Positions 39,017-50,370 of a stretch of DNA of 64,000 bases are shown piece after piece. Position numbers and translations under genes: made by a program. The notes under the pieces are model-generated. The model saw only the letters and a list, made by a program, of their open reading frames with translations. It was not told the DNA's origin and made no database searches. The stretch comes from Valencia hispanica (lineage: Eukaryota; Chordata; Actinopteri; Cyprinodontiformes; Valenciidae): contig OY747712.1 in the NCBI GenBank assembly GCA_963556495.2, forward strand, positions 18,489,235 to 18,553,234, written 5' to 3'. Position 1 is the stretch's first letter. Every line of letters begins with the position of its first letter.

Positions 39017-39643
39017 GGGGTGCATTCTCACCACCCCTGTTTAGTCCTCTTTATTCTAACCCTAGTTTGTTTGCCCCGGAAGTCCGGTTCGTTTGGGGAG
39101 GTGTGAATGCGTAATTGAACTCTGATTCAGACCAAAACAACTAACTCTAGTCCACCTAAAAACCTAGGTCTCGGTTCGGTTGAAATGAATCCTGGTGCGG
39201 TGATTGCCTATGTGAATGCCAAGCGTAAGGGGTCCACTCCAAAACAGGAAACAGACTATAGCGCAGGGCATTCCAGGTAAAAAAACAAACAAAACAACTT
39301 GGCAACAACATCTCTGCCTCGTTCTCTGCTCATGCTGAGCCCATTGCTGCAACCTTTCCTTCTGGCATATTTGCCAAAGACAACAGAGCAATCTTACTAC
39401 AGCTGAAATCGGATGCCCATCCATGTTTGTTCACATTTCACAGAACAGGAAATCCCCCTGAGTCCAGTGCTTCTTTGTGCAGCGCCACCACAGGTGGGTA
39501 GGGAAACATGTTGCTCAAAAGCTTGGGTTCATTTGACAAAGAGTAGTGTGAATGTGAACCGCACCAGCTAAAAAATCAACTGTGTTGCAAATTTGGTCCC
39601 CAATCGAACCAAGTGTACCGACTATCAGGTGTGAATGCACCCA
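39017..39643. mobile_element. Non-autonomous DNA element
   Basis: The ends GGGGTGCATTCTCACC and GGTGTGAATGCACCC form an inverted pair. The subterminal 'ggttcg' and 'gaaccg' motifs are mirrored too. No coding capacity. The superfamily is not assigned. Confidence 0.65.
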
Positions 39644-40214
39644 TAGGCTCTTGCAGTCTGCTATCAGGGTAAATTTTCTTAAACGGCCAGACATAGGCAT
39701 ATTTTAAGTTGTTTTTACATCCTCTACTCATAGACTACTTTTTAATATAGTGAAATAGCTTATTTAAATTTTTGTAAGGCCTCTTTCAATACCTTACGAG
39801 ACTCCCACTTTCTTTCTGATTGCCTCAAGGATCTTTTTGAATGTTACCATGAAATTCACCCTGACTTCAGCACTCGGGAGCACACCAAAAAGAGGACAAA
39901 ACTTCTAAATACGAATTATCATGTCTCATTATGTGCAACTGTTGTGATACACCTGTGTGTAATACTTTTCACTTTACGTGGGAACAAATGTAGGAGTGTC
40001 CAAATTGGATTTCTCTCCAGAAATTGCTTTTTTAAATTACATTTTACTGATACATGCTTGCTCAGTATGAGGGATTGCTGAAGGATTGCTGTGGTTGGAA
40101 AGTCTGCATCAACGGGGCCCAACCTGACGCCAATGACTGACGCAATCTGCTGGGATTCCTTAAATAGGAAACTTTTTAACTGATTGGAATGTTTGTATAA
40201 ATGTATTGAAATGA

Positions 40215-40291
40215 CTTCTTGTTAAGTGCCTTGAGATGACATCTGTTGTGAATTGGCGCTATATAAATAAACTGAATTGAATTGAATTGAT
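40215..40291 (+). repeat. L2-type LINE 3' tail
   Basis: 'gtgccttgagatgacatctg' and 'ggcgctatataaataaact' followed by (TTGAA)n. This is the end of a 5'-truncated fish LINE. Confidence 0.7.
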
Positions 40292-40681
40292 AGGTTTAAA
40301 AGGTATTTACTTCAGTTTAGGTATATTACCTATTTTTCATAGTAATGCGCAAACCTATATTGTTTTTTATTAAATATTAACATTTAGAATAAATATTCAT
40401 AGACAGACAGACTGATTTTAGCCTTTCTATTTTACATGTTTTCCTGCATTCAGCCTAATCGGAGAATCTGTGAGCTTGAACTGCCTGTTTAAGTTCCTGC
40501 CACAGTAGCTCGATTCCATTTAAGACCAAACTTTGAGTAGGAGAATGATCAGTCATTCTTCATTTATAAAATCTTAAATAGTAAAATGTATGTGAACGTC
40601 TTACAAAGTAGCCGACATTTACATGTGACTAATTGAGGCATTTCAAAGCAGCTTGTCAGTTTTCTTTTCTCTTTCTAACAG

Positions 40682-41418
40682 CTAAGAAAACGTGACAATG
40701 GATACCAGCAAAATCCTCTTGATGAGGGAGGTGTGTTTAAAGTGAAAGGAAACAACGCGGGAAGTGACTGACAGCAGAGGAAGATGTTTTCAGACATGTT
40801 GCAGCTTGTTTGCCTCATCCAAACATCACACTCTTGACGTGTGCTTTATCAAATTGCAGGATATAAATATTCTCCAGACTACTGCGAGGTGCAAAGAGCA
40901 TTCAGTATTCTCATTTCAGAATGGTTGCTGAAAAATGCAGACAAAAGCAGTATATTGTGTGCTTATCATCCATTGTTCTGTACTGTGCACTTAAATACAG
41001 TTATGTAAAAAGAAGAACATGAAATTGTCTCTTTTTGTTGTGTTTTGCTATATGTTCATGTTTTTGTGAGCCAGCCACACTGCAGGGAGAGAGCTGAATA
41101 TGAATGTACGTTAAACTCATATTCTTTGGCACCTGATGATAATGTGATTTGTTTTAATTGTACATTTGGGTCAAATCTATACATAGTAGGGTTTCTGCTG
41201 CGTTTCACACTGTATTGGATGCATACCATGTTTCTCATTTGTTGCTCACAATAAGAGGCATTTTTAATTTATTTATATCTTTTTTATGGTGATCTGAAGA
41301 TGACTAACTCTTTTCAGCATGTTCAAGGTGTGACAGTTACAGATAATTTGTATTCATTGCATCTGTTGTAGTCATGAATGATGAGAATTTTTGAAATAAA
41401 CCTGTCCCCATCCTTGAA
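40682..41418 (+). other. ralyl: Probable 3'UTR exon of RALYL
   Basis: A strong acceptor ('ttcttttctctttctaacag') at 40662-40681 opens a region of about 740 bases free of obvious repeats. It ends at AATAAA (41395-41400), with GT-rich sequence just after ('aaatgtgttgtggc'). It pairs with the GTAAGG donor that follows the RALYL stop codon. Splicing is inferred only. Confidence 0.5.
41395..41400 (+). terminator. Polyadenylation signal AATAAA
   Basis: A canonical hexamer followed 20-35 bases later by a GT-rich stretch ('tgtgttgtgg'). This is the arrangement of a working cleavage site, and probably the end of RALYL. Confidence 0.55.
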
Positions 41419-41792
41419 AATGTGTTGTGGCTTATGTATTCACAAATAGTTAGGGAAACATAGAGGGAAACATTATAACCTCTGTTTTGTCCTCATAAAA
41501 CTGAAAAATAATATATATCTTTAAAAAAATAATTTGGACTAAGACTTTAGACGTGTCCAAAGGTTTGATATTAATAAAAATCTAAACATCATCTGTGTAG
41601 CCGTAATAGAAAATACCGCTAAACATTCTGAAAAGACGACATATTTAGCAAATAAATACCAAAAACATAGGTCCACGAACAGAATCATGAGGCACACTAT
41701 GCTTAAGACCAATTGAAGATGTTTTACCATTAGATTTAGAAACAAAGGTACTTTTAAGCTAGCCTGGCAAGCCATATATACAGGTAGGTATA

Positions 41793-42889
41793 CAGTTGGA
41801 AAATTTGCCAGCCACGTATTGTCCAAGTTGTCCCACTTAAAAAGATTAGAAAGGTCTGTAATTTCCATCATAGATACACTTCAACTGTGAGAAAAAGAAT
41901 GTAAAAGAAATCCAGGAAATCACAATGTATGACTTTTAAAGAATTTATTTGTATAACGGTGCAGAAAATAAGTATTTAGCACAAACAAACAAAATAAGAA
42001 TTCTGGCCCTCACAGACCTGTTACTTCTTTAAAGTGCAACTCACCCCCAAATCAACTTTTTTTTCCCTGATCAACTGTAGGCTATATATGAGAGTCTAAT
42101 ATTGCTGTTGACATGTGTATTCATTAGTGTGGCATATTAGTGCATATTATTTAAATTTTAAATTTCCTGCCTAAAACAGTGTGGAGCCCTCTTCAGGGTA
42201 AAAGTCTTCACCACACTTGATTTTGAATCAGTCATACCCATAGACTCTGCGGTGAGCTATGAACTATGATGTCAGGTGCACTGCGTGCTGTGGGTTATAA
42301 AGCATCCGAGTGTTGGCCACGCGTCCGTAGTGAGTTGGAGTTAGAATAGCAAAGAACTGTTGATGTTGGCCAGCCCTCACCCCACCAAAATAGAACTCTT
42401 TGGTATAAACGCCACTCGCCATGTTTGGAGGGGGAAAAATGCTGAGTTGCATCCCACAAACACCATACCCACTCTGAAGCAGGAGGGTGGAAACATTATG
42501 CTTTGGGGCTGCTTTTCTGGGGACAGGACGACTTATCTGTATTTAGGACAGGATTAATGGGACCATGTGAAGTGTGATTTTGGGCAAAAACCTCCTTCCA
42601 TCAGTGCAAACCTGGTGAAGACCTACAGGAAACCTCTGCCATCATCATGGTTATTTTACAAAGTATTGAGGTGAACTTTTGTTATTTTTGTTATTTGTTA
42701 CCAAATACTTATTTTCTGCAGCATTAAACAAATAATTTCTTTAAAAATCATACAATGTTATTTCGTTTTCTTTTTTTTTTTACATTCTGTCTCTCACAGA
42801 GTGTAATTATGATAAAAATTATAGACCTCTCATCTTAATTGGGACAACTTGCACAATCGTAAGCTGCCAAATACTTTTTTGCCCCACTG
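41793..42889 (+). mobile_element. Decayed Tc1 copy, same family as 6837
   Basis: The left tip is at 41793 after TA. The right tip reads ATACTTTTTTGCCCCACTG and ends at 42889 before TA. The inside keeps one transposase piece (42380-42540: NATRHVW, then KQEGGNIMLWGC). A foreign segment of about 330 bases has been inserted at 42034-42370 and the rest is deleted. Confidence 0.85.
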
Positions 42890-43937
42890 TAAATATATAG
42901 TCTGGCCACGACCCATTGACAAATTCAGTTCTAGAGACGGAATCTGCGGTTGTCTTTCAAACTGTCTCTGCACGCAAACACTCTACAAACAGAGCGATGT
43001 GATTAGCCTGGCCTACATCTAGCCGAGCCAGTGGTAGACCTATGAGGCTACAATGGAGCGGGGCTAGACCAACCGGCAGAGGAAAACTTTTGGTACTGTT
43101 ACGGTTTGTCTAGACTTCTTGGCTACCTCTAAGCAGTAAAAAATGAAACCAATCTGTATCATTAATGCCCACCCAAAATCATAATGTCCAAAGAAACAGT
43201 AAATTACAATAGCATTACAAAAGCTGAACTGTGACCAAAATCCCTTGGTCTGCAGATTCTACAACTTTCCAGATCCGCAACAAGTCATTAGAGACTCTGT
43301 GCAGAAAAAGACATTGAAATTCCTCCAATACAGTGAAAATATTAATGGAATTTCAAACCATCTCAGGAAATTTAGTGCTAAAAGAGAAAATAGGTAACAG
43401 CAATCGAGGATCGCTAAGTCAACAAACTCAAAGGCTGGTAGAAAAGCCAAACACAGGCATCATCATGTACTGTACAATGAAGAGTGGACAGTTACAGCAA
43501 TGATACAAATTTAAAGGGGGCATATCATGCAATTGTCACATTTTTCATCCTTTTCTGTTGCCATTAGGGTCTCTGCTCCCGCTATAAAGTTTTCAAACAT
43601 GAATAAAATGCATCCATCCATTTCTTTGCTAATTTTCTATATGGAAAATCTTATGCATCTACAACCCGTTTGAAAAAGTGCCTTATTTTGACATCACAAT
43701 AAGCAGAATTTGCATATAATCACGCCTCACCTGTCAAACCCTGTCCACCAATTCCATGCCAATCCAAGCCTAGTCACAAGATAGGAGGGTGTGGTCTACA
43801 AAAACTTGCATAAAAGTGACAGAGCCCTCTAAACAGCTCATTCTGAAAGGGATTGAAATTGTCAAGAATTGAGCTGGTGAGATTGCTTTATTTGAGAGGG
43901 ATTTTGAACTTCATGTTTTGTACAGACCATAGACCTG
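42890..43937. other. No gene seen; repeat-like pieces
   Basis: 42900-43090 and 43515-43870 ('gggggcatatcatgcaattg') resemble dispersed fish repeats. The rest is unremarkable. Confidence 0.35.
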
Positions 43938-44863
43938 TTGTGACACAGATAGGTAGGTTTTGGCTATGAATAAATATGAATAACTGCTTAGGGCAATTAT
44001 TAATAGGATGAATAATTTTATATCAAAATTACCAAGTTTGGGGCACCATTCTGGGATCCAGAAAAAAAAAAAATAATAGCCAAATAGTTCAGTCTCAGTT
44101 AATGTTTATGATTACCTGTCTGATAAGGCTGGGGTAATTAAACAATAGAGGAAGGAAGAAGTTCTTGGCATTCTTTGAACAGCAAGTTACTTCATATGTC
44201 TGTCGAATAATAACAAACAACGACTTTCCAAAATTCCAGAGTTTATTACAAAATAATTCAACTTTCGATCAAAATGCTTTAATCAGCAAACTCACTAAGC
44301 TAGTAACACACAATTAAACTACTAAGTGAAAGAAGAATGAATAATAAAACGAACTACCAAAGTAAAACAGTAAAATGGACAAATATGCAAAGAAGTAGAA
44401 ACAATAACCAGTTGATCGTGATGTTACAGTTCAGTATGAATATGTATACTTAAAGACCAAGGCTTGTATTGAAGAGTTTAGAGCTAAGTTAGTCTTAAAC
44501 TAAATGTGATTAGTTTAAGACAAAATAGTACCTTTTGTTGTGTGTTCAAACAATCAATTCACAATGCAAAGCAGATGTGAAGACAAAACATTCCTTAGAG
44601 GAAGTAATGTTTCATTAAATCATTTGCTGAATTAGAAATCAATAACCTTTGGAGAATTGATTCTATTTTATGGATCGGCCACCACAGTAATTGATCCAAT
44701 TTAGTATTTTTGACATACTAAGGCGGCAGTTTCGGAAACTGTTTATACAATTAGTTTTTGGTGTTTACACCAGGCGTGGCGCCAGGAGTTCATCTTTGGA
44801 TGGGCCGTAGTAATTTTGGGTGGGCCTTAATTTAACGAGTCAATATCTTCAATATAAAATGTA
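43938..44863. other. LTR-like repeat and hAT-like tip
   Basis: Starts TGTTGTGACACAG and holds 'ggggcaccattctgg' at about 44040. Both motifs recur in order at 46930-47060, so this may be an LTR-type repeat. A tip-like 'caggcgtggcgccagg' lies at 44771, just left of Tc1 copy 2. Confidence 0.35.
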
Positions 44864-45148
44864 CACTCAACAAAAATATAAACGCAACACCTTTGTTTCT
44901 GCTCCCATTTTTCATGAGATGGACTTAAAGATCTAAAATTCATTCCAGATACACAATATTACCATTTCTCTCAAACATTGTTCACAAATCAGTCTAAATT
45001 TGTGAAAGTGAGCACTTCTGCTTTGCTGAGATAATCCATCCCACCTCACAGGTGTGCCACATCAAGATGCTGATCTGACATCATGATTAGTGCACAGGTG
45101 TACCTTATACTGCCCACAATAAAAGGGCACCCTGGAATGTGCAGTTTT
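44864..45148 (+). repeat. Left 285-bp inverted repeat of Tc1 copy 2
   Basis: Reverse complement of 46212-46496, with only about three differences (for example in the run after 'cagtctaaat' near 45000 and in 'ctgctttgctgag'). Confidence 0.95.
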
Positions 45149-45161
45149 GTCTCACAGCAAA

Positions 45162-46175
45162 ATGCCACAGATGCCACAAGCATTGAGGGAGCGTGCAATT
45201 GGCATGCTGACAGCAGGAATGTCAACCAGATCTGTTGCTCGTGCATTGAATGTTCATTTCTCCACCATAAGCCGTCTCCAAAGGCGTTTCAGAGAATATG
45301 GCAGTACATCCAACCGGCCTCACAACTGCAGACCACGTGTAACCACACCAGCCCACGACCTCCACATCCAGCAGATTCACCTCCAAGATCGTCTGAGACC
45401 AGCCACTCAGACAGCTGCTGAAACAATTGGTTTGCATAACCAAACAATTTCTGCACAAACTGTCAGAACCCGTCTCAGGGAAGCTCAACTGCATGCTCGT
45501 CGTCCTCATCGGGGTCTTGACCTGACTCCAGCTCGTCACCGTAACAGACTTGAGTGGGCAAATGCTCACATTCGATGGCGTCTGGCACGTTGGAGTGGTG
45601 TTCTCTTCACGGATGAATCTCGGTTTACATTGTTCAGGGCAGATGGCAGACAGCGTGTGTGGCGTCGTGTGGGTGAGCGCTTTGCTGATGTCAATGTTGT
45701 GGATCGAGTGGCCCATGGTGGTTGTGGGGTTATGGTATGGGCAGGCATCTGTTATGGACGAAGAACACAGGTGCATTTTATTGATGGCATTTTGAATGCA
45801 CAGAGATACCGTGATGAGATCCTGAGGCCCATTGTTGTTCCATACATCCATGAACATCACCTCATGTTCCAGCAAGATAATGCACGGCCCCATGTTGCAA
45901 GGATCTGTACACAATTCTTGGAAGCTGAAAATGTCCCAGTTCTTGCATGGCCAGCATACTCACCGGACATGTCACCCATTGAGCATGTTTGGGATGTGCT
46001 TGACCGGCGTATACGACAGCGTGTACCAGTTCCCACTAATATCCAACAACTTCGCACAGCCATTGAAGAGGAGTGGACCAACATTCCACAGGCCACAATT
46101 GACAATCTGATAAACTCTATGCGAAGAAGATGTGTTGCACTGCATGAGGCAAATGTTGGTCACACCAGATACTGA
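45162..46175 (+). CDS. Tc1-type DD34E transposase, intact
   Basis: Cut-and-paste transposase of this element. The first true ATG is at 45162 (MPQMPQALRERAIGML), giving 337 residues; upstream in-frame codons have no ATG. The N-terminal helix-turn-helix spans roughly residues 10-55 (AGMSTRSVARALNVHFSTIS), with a second one following. Catalytic residues are D151 in LFTDESRF, D239 in FQQDNARPH and E274 in SPIEHVWD, 34 residues between the last two. The tail ends GHTRY. No stop or frameshift. With the nearly identical arms, this copy is a candidate for an active autonomous transposon. Confidence 0.94.
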   Translation: MPQMPQALRERAIGMLTAGMSTRSVARALNVHFSTISRLQRRFREYGSTSNRPHNCRPRVTTPAHDLHIQQIHLQDRLRPATQTAAETIGLHNQTISAQTVRTRLREAQLHARRPHRGLDLTPARHRNRLEWANAHIRWRLARWSGVLFTDESRFTLFRADGRQRVWRRVGERFADVNVVDRVAHGGCGVMVWAGICYGRRTQVHFIDGILNAQRYRDEILRPIVVPYIHEHHLMFQQDNARPHVARICTQFLEAENVPVLAWPAYSPDMSPIEHVWDVLDRRIRQRVPVPTNIQQLRTAIEEEWTNIPQATIDNLINSMRRRCVALHEANVGHTRY

Positions 46176-46211
46176 CCGGTTCTGAGTCCCCAGACCCCCA
46201 ATAAAGCAAAA

Positions 46212-46496
46212 AAAACTGCACATTCCAGGGTGCCCTTTTATTGTGGGCAGTATAAGGTACACCTGTGCACTAATCATGATGTCAGATCAGCATCTTGATG
46301 TGGCACACCTGTGAGGTGGGATGGATTATCTCAGCGAAGCAGAAGTGCTCACTATCACACATTTAGACTGATTTGTGAACAATGTTTGAGAGAAATGGTA
46401 ATATTGTGTATCTGGAATGAATTTTAGATCTTTAAGTCCATCTCATGAAAAATGGGAGCAGAAACAAAGGTGTTGCGTTTATATTTTTGTTGAGTG
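46212..46496 (-). repeat. Right 285-bp inverted repeat of Tc1 copy 2
   Basis: Inverted partner of 44864-45148, ending GTTGAGTG before TA. Confidence 0.95.
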
Positions 46497-46879
46497 TATA
46501 TAACAAGCAGGTATACACAAACCATACCAAAGTTAAACTCCTTTTCCCTATCTTTGGATTGCGAATATTACGGGCAGAGCAATAGAGACTATTTGATAAA
46601 CTCCATTTACAGCAGTGTTAATTCCCTGACCGTTTCATTTGGAACACGTTATTCAAGGATAAAATGAAACAGGAAGAAAATTTCAGATCCACTTGTCAAC
46701 GTTGTTTATTGTTTTTTTTCCAGCTTTCAGTACAAAATGCAATTAAAACAATCCGATGAGACAGTGATTGAATTTGCATTTTAAACACTCGGAACATGTA
46801 AAGGGGCAGGTTATGATTAATCGTCTATCTGCTTCTTTTGATCATGTATATCTCATCAATTTGATATATTTTAGGGTTT

Positions 46880-46924
46880 TCAGGTGTGATTGGGTGCATC
46901 GATGGAAATCACATTTCCATCATA
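46880..46924 (+). pseudogene. PIF/Harbinger transposase fragment
   Basis: Reads SGVIGCIDGNHISII, matching the GxIDGTHI motif around the first catalytic D of Harbinger transposases. Only this short piece is visible. Confidence 0.55.
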
Positions 46925-46927
46925 TCT

Positions 46928-47152
46928 CTGTTGTGACACAGAGTGAGTGAGTTTTGTCTGGTTTACATAACCATCAATAATTATGATCAATAATTTAATA
47001 TTAATATAATTATTGAGGAGGTTCAAGTTTAATTTATTAATATTAGGGGCACCACTTCTGTCTTAGAAGATCAGACATCCAGTCTCTTCTTGAAGGTGTA
47101 AATTCACACGCCGTTGACAATAATTGTACACACATACTCCATTAAAACACAG
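46928..47152 (+). repeat. LTR-like repeat, second copy
   Basis: Shares TGTTGTGACACAGAGTGAGT, an ATAATTATGATCAATAAT region and 'ggggcacca.ttctg' with 43938-44075. Diverged. Confidence 0.4.
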
Positions 47153-47325
47153 ACCTTTTCACTAGTTTGTATGAATGGTTCTCACCAGTGTGTATAAAAG
47201 GTTAATCTTTTCACTAGGTTATATAAGAGCTTTTCACTAGTTTGTATGAAAGCTATATCTTTTCAGTAGTTTATATGCAAGTTTTTCAGTAACCTTTGTA
47301 CAAGGTTTTCAGTATAGTATGTGGA
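47153..47325 (+). repeat. Degenerate tandem repeat
   Basis: Five or six worn copies of a roughly 30-35-bp unit with the core CTTTTCACTAGTTTGTATGA. Confidence 0.75.
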
Positions 47326-47969
47326 AGAGTCAATTTTGTATGTGTAATTCTAAGGTAATTCTGAATAATGTCCCAGGGGGCACCCCATAGGTAAGAGTGC
47401 ATTGTGTGATTAGCACTCCTACTGGCTGGAGATCTGTGTTTTGTTCCAATAATCACAACTGATTACAGACTTATTTTAACTTGTTTAAAAAGAGGCATAA
47501 TATATTTCCTGTCAGGCTAGTTATTTACTAGATATCATTTTACAGTCTCATATTTTGCAAGCAGATTTCATGTTATATGTATAACAGTAATGCCATTTAT
47601 GATGTAATGTGTGCTATTTCATTCATCAGTCCCTAATTATTCTAAAAACATATGAATTAATCTTTTCATCATATTTGATGGAAAATAGAATGCAATAGTA
47701 AAATATTGCTTTCAGGATCCTGCAAAAAAAGTTCTTTTATAAATATGCAAAAAAGATTTATAGATTTATAACCAGCTAAATTACGGTGGTACTGCAGGAT
47801 TTCATTAATCAAACCATTTTCCAACAAACTATTGAGAAAACTGTGCAAGAAAAGACACGTTGTTCTGCTGAAGGTACAAATTTACTACTGAAGATGAATT
47901 ACAGCACTCCTTCACATTAGACCTGTTACCTAATTGGAATCGAGAGTATCATTTTATTTTTAACATGGG
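47326..47969. other. No gene seen
   Basis: AT-rich intergenic sequence. Confidence 0.35.
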
Positions 47970-48250
47970 GCCTTGCAAATTGTAGCCTTTGAGAAATGTG
48001 GTGGCCTGGCAGCAACAGATGGCATTTCTAATTCAGTCATTTCATTAGCACCACATCATCATTTTCACAGGTCAAGGCGGGCCACTGACAGATTTGCAGC
48101 TTTAATTGGTTCTATCACAGCTGGCCAGGAGCCAGTGAGTACAGTGATCAGTCATGCAGCTCTTATAATATGGACGATGTTCGGGTGTGATTAACTAAAT
48201 CACCGACCTGTGAAGCTGGTGGAGGAATTATGAGCATAATAGGGGTCAAG
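47970..48250. other. Possible conserved noncoding block
   Basis: Balanced, repeat-free sequence between RALYL and LRRCC1, rich in TAAT-type and CAGCTG motifs. No splice-bounded frame. Confidence 0.3.
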
Positions 48251-48889
48251 ATCTTTATGATTTAGCTGTGATGAACTGACGCTCATTGAAAAAAGCACAG
48301 CTTTCTGCAAGCTTTGTCTTGGAGCTCTCAAATTTCCGCATTATCAACATTATCTGAGGGAAACAAAGCAGAAAGAATCCATCTATGTTTAATTTATGAA
48401 AACTCTTCGAATCATTTCAGATTTCCACTGTCTTGTATAGTTTTATTTGCATGTTCTTGTTTTTGTTTTATGAAGTCAAAGCAGATTTGTTTCATCCTGT
48501 CAAGTTTAATTCAGTGCCTTTGTAACATCTGCAAGACAAAGTCATGCATCATCCTTGCAGCGAGGAAAATAGATCCTGCACATGGCATTGTATGTGAGCT
48601 TTTTTTGTCCTTTTTTCTTTGTTTTTTGTTGTTGTTTTTTGTGAAAAAGATGAATAACTTAATCACTTGGGATTTGGTAAAAAAAAATAAACTGCAATCA
48701 CTGGTGCCACCACGAGCAAGCACTTAGTTTTTCTGTCCCATAATAAGTCAAAATACATCTAGATTCTGGGGTGGAATAAAATAGTGTGCAGTCATGCAAG
48801 AAACATGTGAAATAGCCTGCCTATTTTCTTCTGTAGTTATCTGGACAAAGGAGCAGCGTTGAAAGAAGGAATTCTTCTTTTCTTCCAAA

Positions 48890-49300
48890 GAAATACCTTG
48901 AGGCCTGACTAAAATCTCCCAAAACCTTGTGGGAGAACGTGTTATGGTCTGATTAAATTATACTTGAATTGTTGAACCACAGTTCCATATGGTATGTTTG
49001 ACACAAAAACAATATCCAACATAATGAAAAGAAAACCACAGCAATAGTAAAGGATGGTGGAGGCAGCATTACACTCAGGCATTGTGTTTGTTTTCAGCTG
49101 GCACTTTTTTTTGTCAAGGTAGATTAATGTATGAATATCCAGTTTTGGCCTAAAACCTTCAGCTCTCTGCTAAAAAGCTGAAGATGGGTTTTGATTTTTT
49201 AATGTCACGGTAAGTTCAAGGACAAATCCAAATAAAGGCAATCATCACTTCATGAGAGGGAAATCAAAGTTTTGGAATGGCCTAGCCTGATTTAGTGAAA
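48890..49300 (+). mobile_element. Decayed Tc1-like fragment
   Basis: Worn transposase text such as 'aaaggatggtggaggcagca' (glycine box) and 'ttttggaatggcctagcctg' (near the catalytic E). No open frame. Confidence 0.6.
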
Positions 49301-50195
49301 AAAAATCTGTGGGGTCACCTAAAGACTGCTGTGAACAAAAGATGTCCTCAAAATCTGATAGATTTTGAGAACTTTTGCAAGATACAGCAGACATCCTTGT
49401 ATTATTTACAAGAAGAAGAAAAAAAATCAACGTCAAGGTAAACACACCATCTCACTTATCCTGTAAAAATATTCTCCTTTGCACTCTTTAAAAAGAAAAG
49501 AGTAAATATGCTGGTGTCACAGGCTACTGGTGGAGGCACATTCAATAGTAAGCAAACACAATGCAGCATTCGTGTGACACACGATGATTTATTTTTTTGC
49601 GTTTCAGTTTTCTTAAACTTAAACAGGTTTCAAAGGTAGCCTGATCAGGCACTGTGCTTTCTCATGTTTGTTTTCACCGCTAAAAAACTGAAAATACTGC
49701 TGCTTCAAAGCCCGGGGGGTATTCCATAAAGCAGGCTAAAGGCAAAGCCAAGCTTAAATGGCTAAGTCTGGCTATTATGAGTGTGAGTTCGGTTCCATCA
49801 AAGAGGCTGAGATTAGCCCCAACTCAGTAACCATGGAAACCATGACTCTGGCTAAGCCTCAACCACGGCTAAGCCAGAACTGTGGCTCAGGTTTTTGTTC
49901 CATCAATCTGAGCCTCAACCCTGTTCCACCAAGGTGGCTAATGTGAATGCCAGCCAAGTAACCATGGTAACTTATGCTGCCGGGAAAAACGGGTCTGTAG
50001 CAGGCTAAAAGTGAGGCTTAGCACAGAAACAGAGTCACACAACTGTCATGGAATGATATAATCTGTAAAACATAAAATATATAATATTTTGTTTTATTAT
50101 TCACACTAATAATTATATATTATCTATAAGTACATTAAAGAACATTATCACAAAAGTGAAATATAATAAAAAAATTAGACAAATAAATACAAAGT

Positions 50196-50370
50196 TAAAC
50201 CCAGGACACGCTGGAGGGATTATGTTTCTCGGCTGGCCTGGGAGCGCCTTGGGGTTCCTCCGGAGGAGCTGGAACAAGTGGCTGGGGAGAGGGAAGTCTG
50301 AGTCTCTTTGCTTAGGCTGCTGCCCCCGCGACCCGACCCCGGATAAGCGGAAGAAAATGGATGGATGGTT
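50196..50370 (+). repeat. 3' fragment of a Rex3/RTE-type LINE
   Basis: Translates to a worn C-terminal tail ending PRDPTPDKRKKMDGW, followed by the GGATGGATGG-type tail. This is the familiar 3' end of a fish RTE-type LINE. Confidence 0.6.

Larger units (their letters stand above)
44864..46496 (+). mobile_element. Complete young Tc1/mariner transposon
   Basis: A 1633-bp element with tips CACTCAACAAAAATATAAAC. It is flanked by TA (44862-44863 and 46497-46498). The inverted repeats are exactly 285 bp each, with no indels and about three mismatches that I can see. One intact transposase lies between them. This fits a Tc1 group that I recall as shared between teleosts and lampreys. It is the youngest insertion in the window. 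Confidence 0.95.

Noticed and set aside
41045..41254. 69-residue frame near 41.1 kb as a gene
   Set aside because: No similarity or splice signals. The region fits 3'UTR of RALYL better.
45147..45161. Upstream extension of the second transposase to 45147
   Set aside because: The codon there is TTG, inside the inverted repeat region. The first ATG is at 45162 and matches family length.
45222..45914. 230-residue open frame antisense to the Tc1 transposase
   Set aside because: It mirrors the real transposase on the other strand, has no domain, and lies wholly inside the element.
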